64,000 bases of DNA from Hylemonella gracilis str. Niagara R (GTDB lineage: Bacteria > Pseudomonadota > Gammaproteobacteria > Burkholderiales > Burkholderiaceae_C), in NCBI RefSeq assembly GCF_000600295.1, contig NZ_JEMG01000001.1:3005457-3069456 (forward strand). The letters run 5' to 3'. Shown piece after piece: positions 31,673 to 40,546 of this stretch. Every line of letters starts with the position of its first letter. The first letter of the stretch is position 1. The notes under the pieces were generated by a model. It saw nothing but the letters and a program-made list of their open reading frames with translations. It did not search any database and was not told the DNA's origin. Made by a program: the position numbers and the translations under genes.

Positions 31673-32551
31673 TTGCCGCTATCCCATCTTCTGCTTGCCC
31701 TCGCCGTGGTCGCGGTCTGGGGCACCAATTTCGTTGTCATCAAGGTCGGGCTGGGTGAGATGCCCCCGCTGCTGTTCGCGACACTGCGTTTCGCGCTCAG
31801 CTCCCTGCCACTGCTGCTCTTCGTGCGACGCCCCGCCGTGGCTTGGCGGCACCTGATCGGCTACGGCCTGTTCATGGGCCTGCAATTCGCTTTGCTCTTC
31901 CTGGCCATGCGGCAAGACATCTCGCCAGGCTTGGCTTCCCTGCTGATGCAGTCGCAGGTGTTCATGACGCTGCTCTTGGTGGCCGTGGTTCAGCACGAAC
32001 GCATGGCCTTGCCCCAGCTGGCGGCCCTGGCCATCGCGACCCTCGGTTTCATGCTGATCGGCTGGCAGAGTTTCGACCAGAGCCATGCGGACGTGACGCC
32101 CCTGGGCCTGACCCTCGCCCTTGGCGGGGCCCTGTCGTGGGCATGCGCCAACTTGATCTCGCGCAGCATCGGCAAGGTGGACATGCTGGGCTTCATGGTT
32201 TGGAGCAGCCTCTTCGCCCTGCCCCCTCTACTGCTCTGCACTCTGTGGTTTGAAGGCCCCGCTCAGCTGGCAGCCACACTGCCCCACATCAGCCTGGCCG
32301 CTTGGGGGGCCGTGCTGTGGCAGGCTGCGGGCAACACCCTGTTTGGCTTCGGCGCTTGGGGCTGGTTGCTGGCGCGCCACCCGGCCGTCACCATCACGCC
32401 CATGGCCCTGATGATTCCCATTTTCGGCATGGGTGCGTCCAGCCTGCTGCTGGGTGAGGAACTGCAGAGCTGGAAACTCGCGGCGACTGCATTGGTCATC
32501 GGCGGGCTGGCGCTGAATGTGCTGGCGGGCCGGTTGTCGCGCAGGGGTTGA
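31673..32551 (+). CDS. eamA: EamA-type drug/metabolite exporter
   Basis: A 292-residue DMT-superfamily protein with ten transmembrane helices from two EamA repeats: VWGTNFVVIKVGLGEMPPLL at the first repeat start and GALSWACANLISR at the second. It most resembles E. coli EamA (YdeD), an exporter of O-acetylserine and cysteine. The start is TTG at 31673, which gives the expected N-terminus; there is no ATG in the right place. Its 3-prime end faces cysE (serine acetyltransferase), the source of O-acetylserine, an attractive but unproven link. Confidence 0.85.
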   Translation: MPLSHLLLALAVVAVWGTNFVVIKVGLGEMPPLLFATLRFALSSLPLLLFVRRPAVAWRHLIGYGLFMGLQFALLFLAMRQDISPGLASLLMQSQVFMTLLLVAVVQHERMALPQLAALAIATLGFMLIGWQSFDQSHADVTPLGLTLALGGALSWACANLISRSIGKVDMLGFMVWSSLFALPPLLLCTLWFEGPAQLAATLPHISLAAWGAVLWQAAGNTLFGFGAWGWLLARHPAVTITPMALMIPIFGMGASSLLLGEELQSWKLAATALVIGGLALNVLAGRLSRRG

Positions 32552-32586
32552 GGCAGAAGTCAACTCGACGCCACCGCAGCCTCATC

Positions 32587-32686
32587 GCCTGAGCACTTGG
32601 GGCAAAGACTGCGCTCATGTCCCCCGCCCAAGCTGCGCTTGGGCTCCTCCTTTACTTCGCTCCGCCTTTACCCCAAGCACTCAGGC
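32587..32686. repeat. Imperfect 21-bp inverted repeat enclosing a perfect hairpin
   Basis: Outer arms 32587-32607 and 32666-32686 match at 18 of 21 positions (GCCTGAG..CTTGGGG core). Inside the loop, GCCCAAGC-TGC-GCTTGGGC (32626-32644) is a perfect 8-bp stem. The element lies between the convergent eamA and cysE genes. No T-tract follows, so it is not a standard intrinsic terminator; a palindromic dispersed element or a Rho-related structure is possible. Confidence 0.7.
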
Positions 32687-32758
32687 TCCCGCCAGCATAG
32701 TTGGATCACCAAGTGTGCGGAAATGGGAGTCGGAACAGGCGTGCGCTGGAACGCCGCC

Positions 32759-32864
32759 GCCCGAGGGCGCGGGGTGACTGCGCAGCGGCATAAAGGGGGA
32801 ATTCAAAGACCGGGAGGTCTTTGAAGGAGGACAGCCGCGGAGCAGTCACCCCGCGCCCTCGGGC
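32759..32864. repeat. Perfect 23-bp inverted repeat enclosing a perfect 10-bp hairpin
   Basis: Arms 32759-32781 and 32842-32864 are perfect inverse complements (core GAGGGCGCGGGGTGACTGC). Between them TTCAAAGACC-GGGA-GGTCTTTGAA (32802-32825) forms a perfect 10-bp stem. The design repeats that of the neighbouring element at 32587-32686: long arms around a small hairpin. The remaining sequence of 32552-32907 shows no gene. Confidence 0.75.
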
Positions 32865-32907
32865 TCCGCCAACAGCGTTTGCACGCTACGGCGGGCACAT
32901 CTCGGTC

Positions 32908-33681
32908 TTACTTGCCGACCAACTGACTCAGCTTCTCGCGCTCGAAGCACTCCTCACGCGCAGCGTCCTCGGGCACGCAATCCCGAGATTTTTGCCCGGC
33001 AGAGACTTTCTCGATCGCCTGCCACAGCAGTGCGATCTGATGGTCCTGCCCGGCCGCGTTGTCGATCAGGCCCCGCAGGGCCTGAGACAAGGGGTCGTCG
33101 CTCTGGGTCACGCCATAGGCGGAGAAACCCATCTTCGATGCCGCCTCCTCCCGCCGGGAGTCTGCCTGCGCCTCGATGATGCGCGCGGGATTGCCCACGG
33201 CCGTGGCGCCCGCGGGCACGGGTTTGGTCACCACGGCGAGCGAACCGATGCGTGCGCCCGCGCCAACGGTGAATCCGCCCAACACACAGGCGTTGGCGCC
33301 GACGATCACGCCGGCCTCCAGGGTCGGATGGCGCTTCGCGCCCTTGATCAGCGAGGTGCCGCCCAGGGTCACGCCCTGGTAGATGGTGCAGTTGTCGCCG
33401 ATTTCGGCCATCTCGCCGATCACCACGCCCATGCCGTGGTCGATGAACACACGCTCACCGATCTTCGCGCCAGGATGGATCTCGATGCCCGTGAGCCAGC
33501 GGCTGCAGTGCGAGATGAAACGTCCTAGCCACTTGAAACCATGCGTCCAGCACGCATGCGCCCAGCGGTGGAACATCAGCGCATGCAGGCCGGGGTAGCA
33601 GGTCAGCACCTCCCAGGCACTGCGCGCGGCAGGGTCACGCTCGAGGATGCACTGGATGTCGGAACGCAGGCGGGCAAACAT
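32908..33681 (-). CDS. cysE: Serine O-acetyltransferase
   Basis: A 257-residue acyltransferase. The helical N-terminal part (residues 1-60) is followed by a left-handed beta-helix of hexapeptide repeats: [26 protein letters not shown] with the catalytic His-Asp region, then [17 protein letters not shown] and [19 protein letters not shown]. It makes O-acetylserine from serine and acetyl-CoA, the first step of cysteine synthesis. The C-terminal 60 residues are longer than in E. coli short forms and look like the extended betaproteobacterial type. It lies 33 bp downstream of trmJ on the same strand, a common neighbour pair. Confidence 0.94.
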   Translation of the reverse strand: MFARLRSDIQCILERDPAARSAWEVLTCYPGLHALMFHRWAHACWTHGFKWLGRFISHCSRWLTGIEIHPGAKIGERVFIDHGMGVVIGEMAEIGDNCTIYQGVTLGGTSLIKGAKRHPTLEAGVIVGANACVLGGFTVGAGARIGSLAVVTKPVPAGATAVGNPARIIEAQADSRREEAASKMGFSAYGVTQSDDPLSQALRGLIDNAAGQDHQIALLWQAIEKVSAGQKSRDCVPEDAAREECFEREKLSQLVGK

Positions 33682-33714
33682 GAGGAATTCTTCTTTGCTT
33701 ATGCGGGGGAGGAA

Positions 33715-34479
33715 TTATCCCTTGGCCCGGGCAGCGGTTTCGAGCATGGCCTTGGCGACACCTCTGAGAATATGGACTTCCTCCTGGGTCAGTTGCGCAC
33801 GGTTGAACAAGGCGTTCAGGCGTGGCATCAGCTTCTTGGGTGCGGCCGGATCGAGAAAATCCACGGCCACCAGGGCTTGTTCCAGATGGGACAACAGGCC
33901 AGCCACCTGCGGCGCGTCGGCCAGCACGGGCGGCGCGGTGGCGGGCGTGACCGCGAAACCCCCAAACTTGGCCGAGAGGGCCTGCCGCCATTCATAGGCA
34001 ATCACCTGCAGCGCGGCCGCGAGGTTGAGCGAGCCGAACTGTGGATGGGTCGGGATACTCAGGCAGACATGGGCCCGGTAGACATCCTCGTTCTTCATGC
34101 CGTAGCGTTCCGAACCGAAAAGGAAGGCGATGCCCTGGCTTTCATCCAGGGACGCCGCTGCGACGAACTGCGCGAAATGCTCCCTCGGCGCGCGCGTGGG
34201 CGGACCGAAGTCGCGCGGCGTCATGGCCGTGGCGCAGAGGTGCGTCATGCCGTCCAGGGCCTCGTCCAGGGTCTCGACGATGCGGGCGCGGTCCAGCACG
34301 TCGTTGGCACCGCTGGCGCGCTCAATGGTTTCCTGGCGCCGCAGCACATTGGCCCAGCGCGGGCGCACCAGCACCAACTCTTCGAATCCCATGGTCTTGA
34401 TGGCCCGGGCGGCCGCGCCCACATTGCCCGCGTGGCTGGGCTCGATGAGGATGAATCTGGTGCGAAAAGATGCTGTCAT
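33715..34479 (-). CDS. trmJ: tRNA (cytidine/uridine-2'-O)-methyltransferase TrmJ
   Basis: A 254-residue SPOUT methyltransferase when started at MTASFRTRFILIEPSHAGNVG, the family's standard N-terminus; a start ten codons earlier adds unrelated residues. Knot motifs are visible: HAGNVGAAARAIKTMGF, LFGSERYGMKNEDV and IPTHPQFGSLNLAAALQVIAYE. TrmJ 2'-O-methylates position 32 of several tRNAs. The C-terminal extension (about residues 160-254) matches the TrmJ dimerisation tail. It is followed by cysE. Confidence 0.93.
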   Translation of the reverse strand: MTASFRTRFILIEPSHAGNVGAAARAIKTMGFEELVLVRPRWANVLRRQETIERASGANDVLDRARIVETLDEALDGMTHLCATAMTPRDFGPPTRAPREHFAQFVAAASLDESQGIAFLFGSERYGMKNEDVYRAHVCLSIPTHPQFGSLNLAAALQVIAYEWRQALSAKFGGFAVTPATAPPVLADAPQVAGLLSHLEQALVAVDFLDPAAPKKLMPRLNALFNRAQLTQEEVHILRGVAKAMLETAARAKG

Positions 34480-34611
34480 GGCGCTGATTGTCGCTGGCCT
34501 GCCATGCATGGAACAGGCGATTCAGCACGGGTGGTTGTCGCGGGAGCCGGGCTTGGCGGCGCAGGCACCGTCTCAGCTTGCCCCCTTTGCGCGTCCACAT
34601 TCTTGCTGAGC

Positions 34612-34856
34612 ACAAGCCGTGGTCCTGGGGCCGGGACGCGATTTCGGGGGCGGCATCGTCAGGGACATGAACGCCGCAGCGCCGCTACACGCAGTGAGCG
34701 GCGCATCGTTGATCTGACTTCCGGCATCCTGTCTGAGCGTAGCGCCGCAGGCGCGCAGCGAGTTATGCCGGACAGGCGTTCATGCCCCTGACGATGCGCA
34801 GTCTGCGCAGCAGACCGCTCCCGTATAAGCGCCCCGGTCCCAGGGCCACGGCTTGT
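34612..34856. repeat. Long nested palindromic element of about 245 bp
   Basis: Outer arms 34612-34639 and 34829-34856 are complementary at 25 of 28 positions (ACAAGCCGTGG end). Inner arms 34654-34675 and 34775-34796 are complementary at 21 of 22 (CATCGTCAGGG end). In the middle, GCCGCT-N10-AGCGGC at 34681-34702 makes a small stem, and GTCTG-CGCAG-CAGAC lies at 34801-34815. The whole element sits between the divergent trmJ and suhB genes and must be transcribed past or carry promoters. It resembles a miniature palindromic element; no transposase is present. Upstream bases 34860-34995 presumably hold the suhB promoter. Confidence 0.75.
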
Positions 34857-34995
34857 GCGTACCAGCAGCCCAAGCACCCAGGTCAAGCACCAAACCCCAG
34901 CACGCAAAAGACACAAGCAGTAAAATACCGCCCCTCACAGGCTTGCATCGCCAAGCCCTCCCGGCCCAGCCGCCGTCACGCTCCTCCAACAACTC

Positions 34996-35871
34996 ATGTC
35001 GTCCACCCTGCACCCCATGCTCAACGTGGCCATCAAGGCCGCACGCGCCGCTGGCGCCATCATCAACCGCGCTGCCCTGGACGTTGAATCCGTGCGGGTC
35101 TCGCAGAAGCAGGTCAACGACTTCGTGACCGAGGTGGACCACGCGAGCGAGGAAGCCATCATCGAAACCCTGCTGACCGCCTACCCCGGCCATGCGATCT
35201 GGGGCGAGGAGACGGGCCGCACACGAGGTGCTCAGGATTCGGATTTCGTCTGGATCATCGACCCGCTGGACGGCACCACCAACTTCATCCACGGCTTTCC
35301 GGTCTATTGCGTCAGCATCGCGCTGGCCGTCAAGGGCAAGATCGAGCAGGCCGTGGTCTACGACCCCACGCGCAACGACCTGTTCACGGCCACCAAGGGC
35401 CGCGGTGCCTTCCTGAACGAGCGGCGTATGCGGGTGAGCAAACGCACCCAGATGGAAGAGAGCCTGATCGCCACCGGCTTCCCCTTCCGCAAGGGCGACG
35501 ACTTCCCCAGCTACCTGGCCATGATGAGCGACATCATGCAGCGCTGCGCGGGCCTGCGCCGCCCAGGCGCTGCGGCGCTGGACCTGGCCTATGTGGCCGC
35601 GGGCCGCACCGATGGCTTCTTTGAAACCGGCTTGTCACCCTGGGACGTGGCCGCAGGCTCGCTGCTCGTCACCGAAGCGGGCGGACTGGTGGGCAACTTC
35701 ACGGGCGAGCCGGACTTCCTGGAACACAAGGAATGCCTGGCCGCCAACCCACGCATCTACGGCCAGATGGTGCCCCTGCTCAACAAGTACAGCAAGTTCG
35801 CGGGCGCCGAAGAAAAAGCCCTGGCACGTCAGAACGCTGAGAAGCTCAAGCTCTCCCGTCCGGCGGCCTGA
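34996..35871 (+). CDS. suhB: Inositol-1-monophosphatase SuhB
   Basis: A 291-residue member of the Mg2+/Li+-sensitive inositol monophosphatase family. Metal-binding motifs: GEETG (E71/E72), IDPLDGTTN with D89 and D92, and [15 protein letters not shown] with the third Asp near residue 216. It hydrolyses inositol-1-phosphate; in E. coli SuhB also joins NusA/NusB in rRNA antitermination complexes. About 20 residues longer than E. coli SuhB because of a Lys-rich tail. It stands alone, downstream of the palindromic element. Confidence 0.94.
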   Translation: MSSTLHPMLNVAIKAARAAGAIINRAALDVESVRVSQKQVNDFVTEVDHASEEAIIETLLTAYPGHAIWGEETGRTRGAQDSDFVWIIDPLDGTTNFIHGFPVYCVSIALAVKGKIEQAVVYDPTRNDLFTATKGRGAFLNERRMRVSKRTQMEESLIATGFPFRKGDDFPSYLAMMSDIMQRCAGLRRPGAAALDLAYVAAGRTDGFFETGLSPWDVAAGSLLVTEAGGLVGNFTGEPDFLEHKECLAANPRIYGQMVPLLNKYSKFAGAEEKALARQNAEKLKLSRPAA

Positions 35872-35942
35872 AACCAGGACTGAAAAGAGGTGAGGGCCCG
35901 ATCGACCAGACAGGCCGTTTGAAGCCCCCAATCACTGGTGCA

Positions 35943-38684
35943 TCACGCGCTGGTGACGGCGGCGGATTCCGGTCTGTCAGCACCCACGCCCTGCGCCAAG
36001 AACAGCATCAGCTCGGCCAGCGGCAGCGGCGGCGAGAACAGATACCCCTGGAACGCGTCACACTGCCCATCGAGCAGGAACTGCAACTGCGCTTGGTTCT
36101 CTACCCCCTCGGCGACCACCTGCAGGCCCAGGTTGTGCGCCAGGCCGATGATGGCCGAACCGATGGCCGCGCTGTTCACGTTGTCCGGCAAATCGTTCAC
36201 GAAGGACTTGTCGATCTTCAAGCGGTCCAGCGGCAGGCGCTGCAAGTAGCACAGGGATGAATAGCCAGTGCCGAAATCGTCGAGCGAGAAGCCGATGCCA
36301 TGGCGCTTGAGCGCCGCCATCTTCTTGATCACGCCCTCGACGTCGAGCAGGAAGCTGCTTTCGGTCAACTCCAGCTTGAGTCGGCTGGGCGCGGCGCCGG
36401 TGCGGTGCACGGCCTCGATGATCTTGACCACGAAGTCGGGTTGGCTCAACTGCCGCGCACTGATGTTCACCGCCGCGAAGAGATGCGCGGTGGACGGGTC
36501 AGCCGCCCAATCCACCAACTGGCGGCAGGTCTGCTCCAGCACCCAATCGCCCAGGGGCAGGATCAGACCGCACTGCTCGGCCACGGGGATGAAGCGGGCG
36601 GGTGACACCATGCCCATCTCCGGGTGACGCCAGCGCACCAGGGACTCCACGCCGATGATGCGGCGCTCACGGTCCAGGATGGGTTGGTAGTGCAGCAGCA
36701 GCTCGTCACGCTCCAGCGCCCGGTGCAGGTCGGACTGCAGCTGTGCGTTCGCGTTGGTCTGCGCCTGCATCTCGGGCTCAAAAAAACTGAGCGTGTTGCG
36801 CCCCGAGGCTTTGGCCTGGTACATGGCCATGTCGGCCTGCTTGAGGAGGTCGTCCAGCTTGCTGGCCCCCCCCGTGTACAGGGTGATGCCCAGGCTGGGT
36901 GTGCTGTAGATCTGGCGGTCCGCCAGATGGAAGGGCTGGGACAAGGTCTGCAACAGCTTGCGCCCGAAAGTCTCGGCGTTGCGCCGGGCCTCGCACGGAT
37001 TGGCGCCCAGGCCCTCCAGCAGCAGCACGAATTCGTCGCCCCCGAGCCGCGCCACCATGTCCTGGCTGCGCGCGACCTCGCGCAGACGCTGGGCCACACA
37101 GACCAGCAACTGATCGCCCAGGTCATGCCCCAGGGTATCGTTCAGGCTCTTGAAGTCGTCGAGGTCCAGGAAGACGATGGCCCCGACCTGGCCACGCTCC
37201 TCGCTGACCACCAGGCTGCGATCCAACCGCTGGTGCAGCAGGCGCCGGTTGGGTAGGCCGGTGAGGCTGTCGTAGAAGGCCAGGCGCTCGATTTCCGTCT
37301 CGTACTGCTTGCGCGCGCTGATGTCCATGCGGGTGCCCAGCAGTTGCACGGCCCGGCCCGTGGCATCGCGCTGGATCACCCTGCCCAGGCATTGCACCCA
37401 GACCCAACCCCCGTTCTTGTGGCGCAGCCGGCATTCCACCTCGAACTTCGCGCTCGTCCCGGCCAGGTGGCGCTCCAACTGCTGCTGGAATGCGGACGCA
37501 TCCTCGGGGTGGAGGTCGGCACGCCAGTCATGCGCCCGCGCCTCCAGCTCCACCTGGCGGTGGTAGCCCTGGATGGCCGCCGCCCGGCCATCGACCACCA
37601 TCCGGTCGTCCCTGACCGAGAGTTCCCATAGGCCCAGGAAGGCGGCATCGAGCGCCAGTTCCATGCGTTGCGCGTGTTCAACGCGCTCCTGATGCTGCCT
37701 GTGCACCAGGTCCACCCAACGCGCGCGCCGGATCTGGGACAGGCGCAACATGGCGCCCGCGACCAGCACCAGCACCACCAGCCCCACGGCATAGATCCAG
37801 GCCAGTCGGTGCCAGGCCGCGTCCAAGGAGTCCAGTTCTCGGCTCAAGGTCAGGACCAGCGGTTGGTCCAGGCTGAGGGCACTGGCGTCCACGGCCTGCC
37901 GCACCAGCAGGCGACGCGGTCCGTCCTGCGCCTCCAGAATGTTCACGCCCGGCAAGGGTCCGGCGTGCAAGTCTGGCCGTGTGGCATCGAGTCGCCACAG
38001 CTGCGCCGCGCGCGCGGCTTGCACATCGTTGGCCAGCAGGGCCAGCAAGGCCCCGTCGGCCATGCTCAGGCTGCTCCAGGCGCCGTCCGTCTCCAAGGCC
38101 ATGCGCTGCAGCATGTTGTAGTAGTCCGCGCCCAGATCGACCAGGATGAATTGCCGCGCGCCACCGCGTTCGTCACTGACTGGCAAGATCAGGCGCAGCA
38201 CGGCCCCATCGCCCTGCGGTTCGGGCAGGGCCAGCGCGTAGACCCGACCGCTGTCCGTCATGCCGGTCCATGCACGCAGATCGTCGGCGCCCGCAGCCCA
38301 GGTACCCAAGCGCCCGTTCCCGCTCAGCAAGAGCCGCCCCTCGTGGTCGACGACCACGGCCTGTCGCACCCCAGCCACCAGGGAACCCAGGGCCTTGAGC
38401 AGGGAGGCGCTGCCCGCCCGGTCTCCCACGACCCAGGCCTCGCGTATCTGGAACAAGGTGTCGCGCACACCCTGCAGACGCCGCCGCAAACCGCTTTCGA
38501 TGGCATGGGCCTGTCCGACCAAACGCTCGGAGGCCAGGGAATGCACGAGATGGCGCTCGCTCATGATCGAATGCGTGCAGAGCGCGAAACTGAGCAAGAC
38601 GAAGAGAGCCGCCGCGGCCCATTCGAAGCAGCTTCTGTGTCTGCCCGCGTCGGGGCGAAGGGTGCGCGCTTGCACCTGCATCAT
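35943..38684 (-). CDS. Membrane-bound PAS-GGDEF-EAL c-di-GMP protein
   Basis: About 913 residues from the ATG at 38684 (GGGGAG site 9 bases upstream); a GTG at 38792 would add 36 residues of arginine-rich sequence that look non-coding. In order: TM near residue 25, a periplasmic sensor of about 250 residues, TM near 310, PAS about 340-460, GGDEF about 475-640 with intact GGDEF, EAL about 650-900. The EAL motif reads ESLVRWRHPE (Ser for Ala); ELTESSF, DDFGTGYSSL, IDKSFV and AEGVE are intact, so phosphodiesterase activity is plausible. It senses an unknown periplasmic signal. Confidence 0.92.
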   Translation of the reverse strand: MMQVQARTLRPDAGRHRSCFEWAAAALFVLLSFALCTHSIMSERHLVHSLASERLVGQAHAIESGLRRRLQGVRDTLFQIREAWVVGDRAGSASLLKALGSLVAGVRQAVVVDHEGRLLLSGNGRLGTWAAGADDLRAWTGMTDSGRVYALALPEPQGDGAVLRLILPVSDERGGARQFILVDLGADYYNMLQRMALETDGAWSSLSMADGALLALLANDVQAARAAQLWRLDATRPDLHAGPLPGVNILEAQDGPRRLLVRQAVDASALSLDQPLVLTLSRELDSLDAAWHRLAWIYAVGLVVLVLVAGAMLRLSQIRRARWVDLVHRQHQERVEHAQRMELALDAAFLGLWELSVRDDRMVVDGRAAAIQGYHRQVELEARAHDWRADLHPEDASAFQQQLERHLAGTSAKFEVECRLRHKNGGWVWVQCLGRVIQRDATGRAVQLLGTRMDISARKQYETEIERLAFYDSLTGLPNRRLLHQRLDRSLVVSEERGQVGAIVFLDLDDFKSLNDTLGHDLGDQLLVCVAQRLREVARSQDMVARLGGDEFVLLLEGLGANPCEARRNAETFGRKLLQTLSQPFHLADRQIYSTPSLGITLYTGGASKLDDLLKQADMAMYQAKASGRNTLSFFEPEMQAQTNANAQLQSDLHRALERDELLLHYQPILDRERRIIGVESLVRWRHPEMGMVSPARFIPVAEQCGLILPLGDWVLEQTCRQLVDWAADPSTAHLFAAVNISARQLSQPDFVVKIIEAVHRTGAAPSRLKLELTESSFLLDVEGVIKKMAALKRHGIGFSLDDFGTGYSSLCYLQRLPLDRLKIDKSFVNDLPDNVNSAAIGSAIIGLAHNLGLQVVAEGVENQAQLQFLLDGQCDAFQGYLFSPPLPLAELMLFLAQGVGADRPESAAVTSA

Positions 38685-38809
38685 GCCGGCACGCTCCCCG
38701 TGGTCAAGTTGCCAGTGCATCGGTCGCTCAATGGAGGGACGCCCCCACCGCGCGGCGCGGCGTTTCGCCTCCTCCTCCCTGTCTTTCTTCACGTTGTGGG
38801 AACAAGTCT

Positions 38810-38838
38810 AGGTTTGCCCGCAGCGCGAGGGAAATGAA
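38810..38838 (-). promoter_or_regulatory. Candidate promoter of the GGDEF-EAL gene
   Basis: On the minus strand TTCATT (38838-38833) and AAACCT (38815-38810) are spaced by 17 bp, and the flanking CGGGCAAACCTAGACT matches a second site at 39997-40025 upstream of the neighbouring LysR gene. The repeated block and identical spacing support a shared promoter or operator; either half alone is weak. Confidence 0.4.
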
Positions 38839-38885
38839 GAATTGGCATGCTGGCCATGCCACGGTGGAATGCAAGCGCGAGACGC

Positions 38886-39824
38886 TCATTTCAGGTCGCC
38901 CACCATCTCGGGAAAAGCATGCACCGCACGGGCCACTGCGATCCAGGCACGCGCCGTCGGGGACAGTCGCGCCGCCCGGGCCCAGGCCAGGGTATAGGAC
39001 CACTGGGGTTCGAATCCCTCGAGCGGCAAGGCAACCACCATCGGGTGCAGGCGATTGAGTGCCAGCGCACGCGGCAAGAAACCGATACCGATGTTCTCGG
39101 CCACCAACTCGTGGATCAGCCCAACCTGCGTGGTCTTGATCGCCACCGGTGCCAGGATGCCCGCCTGGGCCAGGGCCCCGACCACCATTTCATTGAGCTG
39201 ACTCTTTTCCTCGAACAGCACCAGCTGCTGATTCTTGAGGTCACCGACGCTGATGCGCGAGCGCAAGGCCAAGGGGTTTTCCCGCGACACCAGCACGAAC
39301 ACCGGCTCGCGCTGCAGCTCCAGCACTTCCAGGCCCGGGTCGCGCGGGGACACCAGCCCCGCGAGATCCAGATCGCCCTTGAGCACGCGCCGCACGATCT
39401 GGCTTTCCGCTTCGACCGAGATGGAAATCTCCACATCAGGATAGCGACGGCGAAATTCCGCCAGCGCGCGGCCGAAGAAGGTGCTGGTCTCCATGCGCGA
39501 AAACCCCAGCTTGAGCGTGTCTTGCGGATTGCCCGCCAGGGCATGCAACTCGTCGGCCAGCAAATCACGCTGGGCCAGCATCACCTGGGCGCGGCGATAG
39601 ACCAACTCCCCGACCCGGGTCAGTTCGATGCCACGTCGATGACGCCGCAACAAGGGACGGCCCACCTCGTTTTCGAGCTGGCTGATGACCTTGCTCACCG
39701 TGGACTGGGTCGCGTGGATCACTTCAGCCGCCCGCGTGAAACCTCCATGCCGTACCACTTCCGCGAAAACACGCAGGTGGCGAAACTCAAAATTTGGCCG
39801 CCTTGCAAAACCGATGGGATTCAT
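38886..39824 (-). CDS. LysR-family transcriptional regulator
   Basis: A 312-residue LysR protein when started at MNPIGFARRPNFEFRHLRVF; upstream in-frame sequence lacks domain character. The helix-turn-helix covers residues 12-72 (FAEVVRHGGFTRAAEVIHAT, then QSTVSKVISQLENEVGRPLL). The effector domain contains LKLGFSRMETSTFFGRALAEF and ENIGIGFLPRALAL. It reads away from no obvious metabolic partner; the downstream gene on the same strand is the PAS-GGDEF-EAL gene 94-200 bp further on. Target unknown. Confidence 0.88.
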   Translation of the reverse strand: MNPIGFARRPNFEFRHLRVFAEVVRHGGFTRAAEVIHATQSTVSKVISQLENEVGRPLLRRHRRGIELTRVGELVYRRAQVMLAQRDLLADELHALAGNPQDTLKLGFSRMETSTFFGRALAEFRRRYPDVEISISVEAESQIVRRVLKGDLDLAGLVSPRDPGLEVLELQREPVFVLVSRENPLALRSRISVGDLKNQQLVLFEEKSQLNEMVVGALAQAGILAPVAIKTTQVGLIHELVAENIGIGFLPRALALNRLHPMVVALPLEGFEPQWSYTLAWARAARLSPTARAWIAVARAVHAFPEMVGDLK

Positions 39825-40546
39825 TGCCGGTACCGATGTGCGAATGGGTTTCTCAACCTTCACGGACCGCGGCGTCCCGGCCGCAACCGTCTGAAATCTG
39901 CCAGTGCATCGGACTCGGATCGGCGGGCGCGTGCACAGTGCATGTACCGCGCCGTGATACCCCTTGCCTACCTTGAAGCAGGAGCGCGCCGAGTCTAGAT
40001 TTGCCCGTCGGGTATGAGAAGTGAAAAGTTCGAATGTTTTCAATTCCAATCTGGAATGGGAGTAACAAAGCGGCTTCGCGACATGCGCGCGAGGCCGCTC
40101 GGCCACGGCTCACGGAGCCCGACTGCCCAAGTTCGCGGCGGATGACCACGCCACTGCGGCAGGCGCTTGTTGGTGGACAGCGCCCCATCGGTTGTTACGA
40201 ATTGGAACCGCGACAAATGCGCATGGTGCTGCAGGCCCAGCGCATGAGTGCAACAAAGTGGTAACAGGCCCGGGATGCCTTGCGACGCCACGCAGCGCTT
40301 TTTCGCAGGCAAGGGAAGGCGCGGTACATGCTTGCACCTTGTCGTGCTGGATGCATGCCCGGTAGGGGATGAACCAGCCATGGTCGTCGCGACAGAGAGG
40401 ACGGAAACGACCCGCTGGAATCACCAGAGGCTGGCTGGCGGCTGCAGGTGTCTGGCGTCGATAACCCCTGCTGCCCCGCACGCATGCGGCCAGCCGATGG
40501 TTTGGCGTCGCCCCCCCCGGACGACTGCACCCAGCCGCAGGGCTGC
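39825..40546 (-). other. 722-bp region with no recognised gene; candidate LysR promoter inside
   Basis: Between the LysR start and the end of the next GGDEF-EAL gene no convincing gene was found on either strand; the short open frames lack family features. On the minus strand TTCACT (40025-40020) and AAATCT (40002-39997) are separated by 17 bp and embedded in sequence shared with 38805-38838, making it the likely LysR promoter with a leader of roughly 165 bases. TTCCAATCTGGAA near 40048 is a small palindrome. Confidence 0.45.

Noticed and set aside
32587..32686. Reading the eamA-cysE hairpin as an intrinsic terminator
   Set aside because: The stems are long but no T-tract follows in either direction, so I list it as a repeat.
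38685..38792. GTG start for the GGDEF-EAL gene at 38792
   Set aside because: The extra 36 residues are Arg/Glu-rich and unlike a membrane-protein N-terminus; the ATG at 38684 has a good ribosome-binding site. Not fully excluded.
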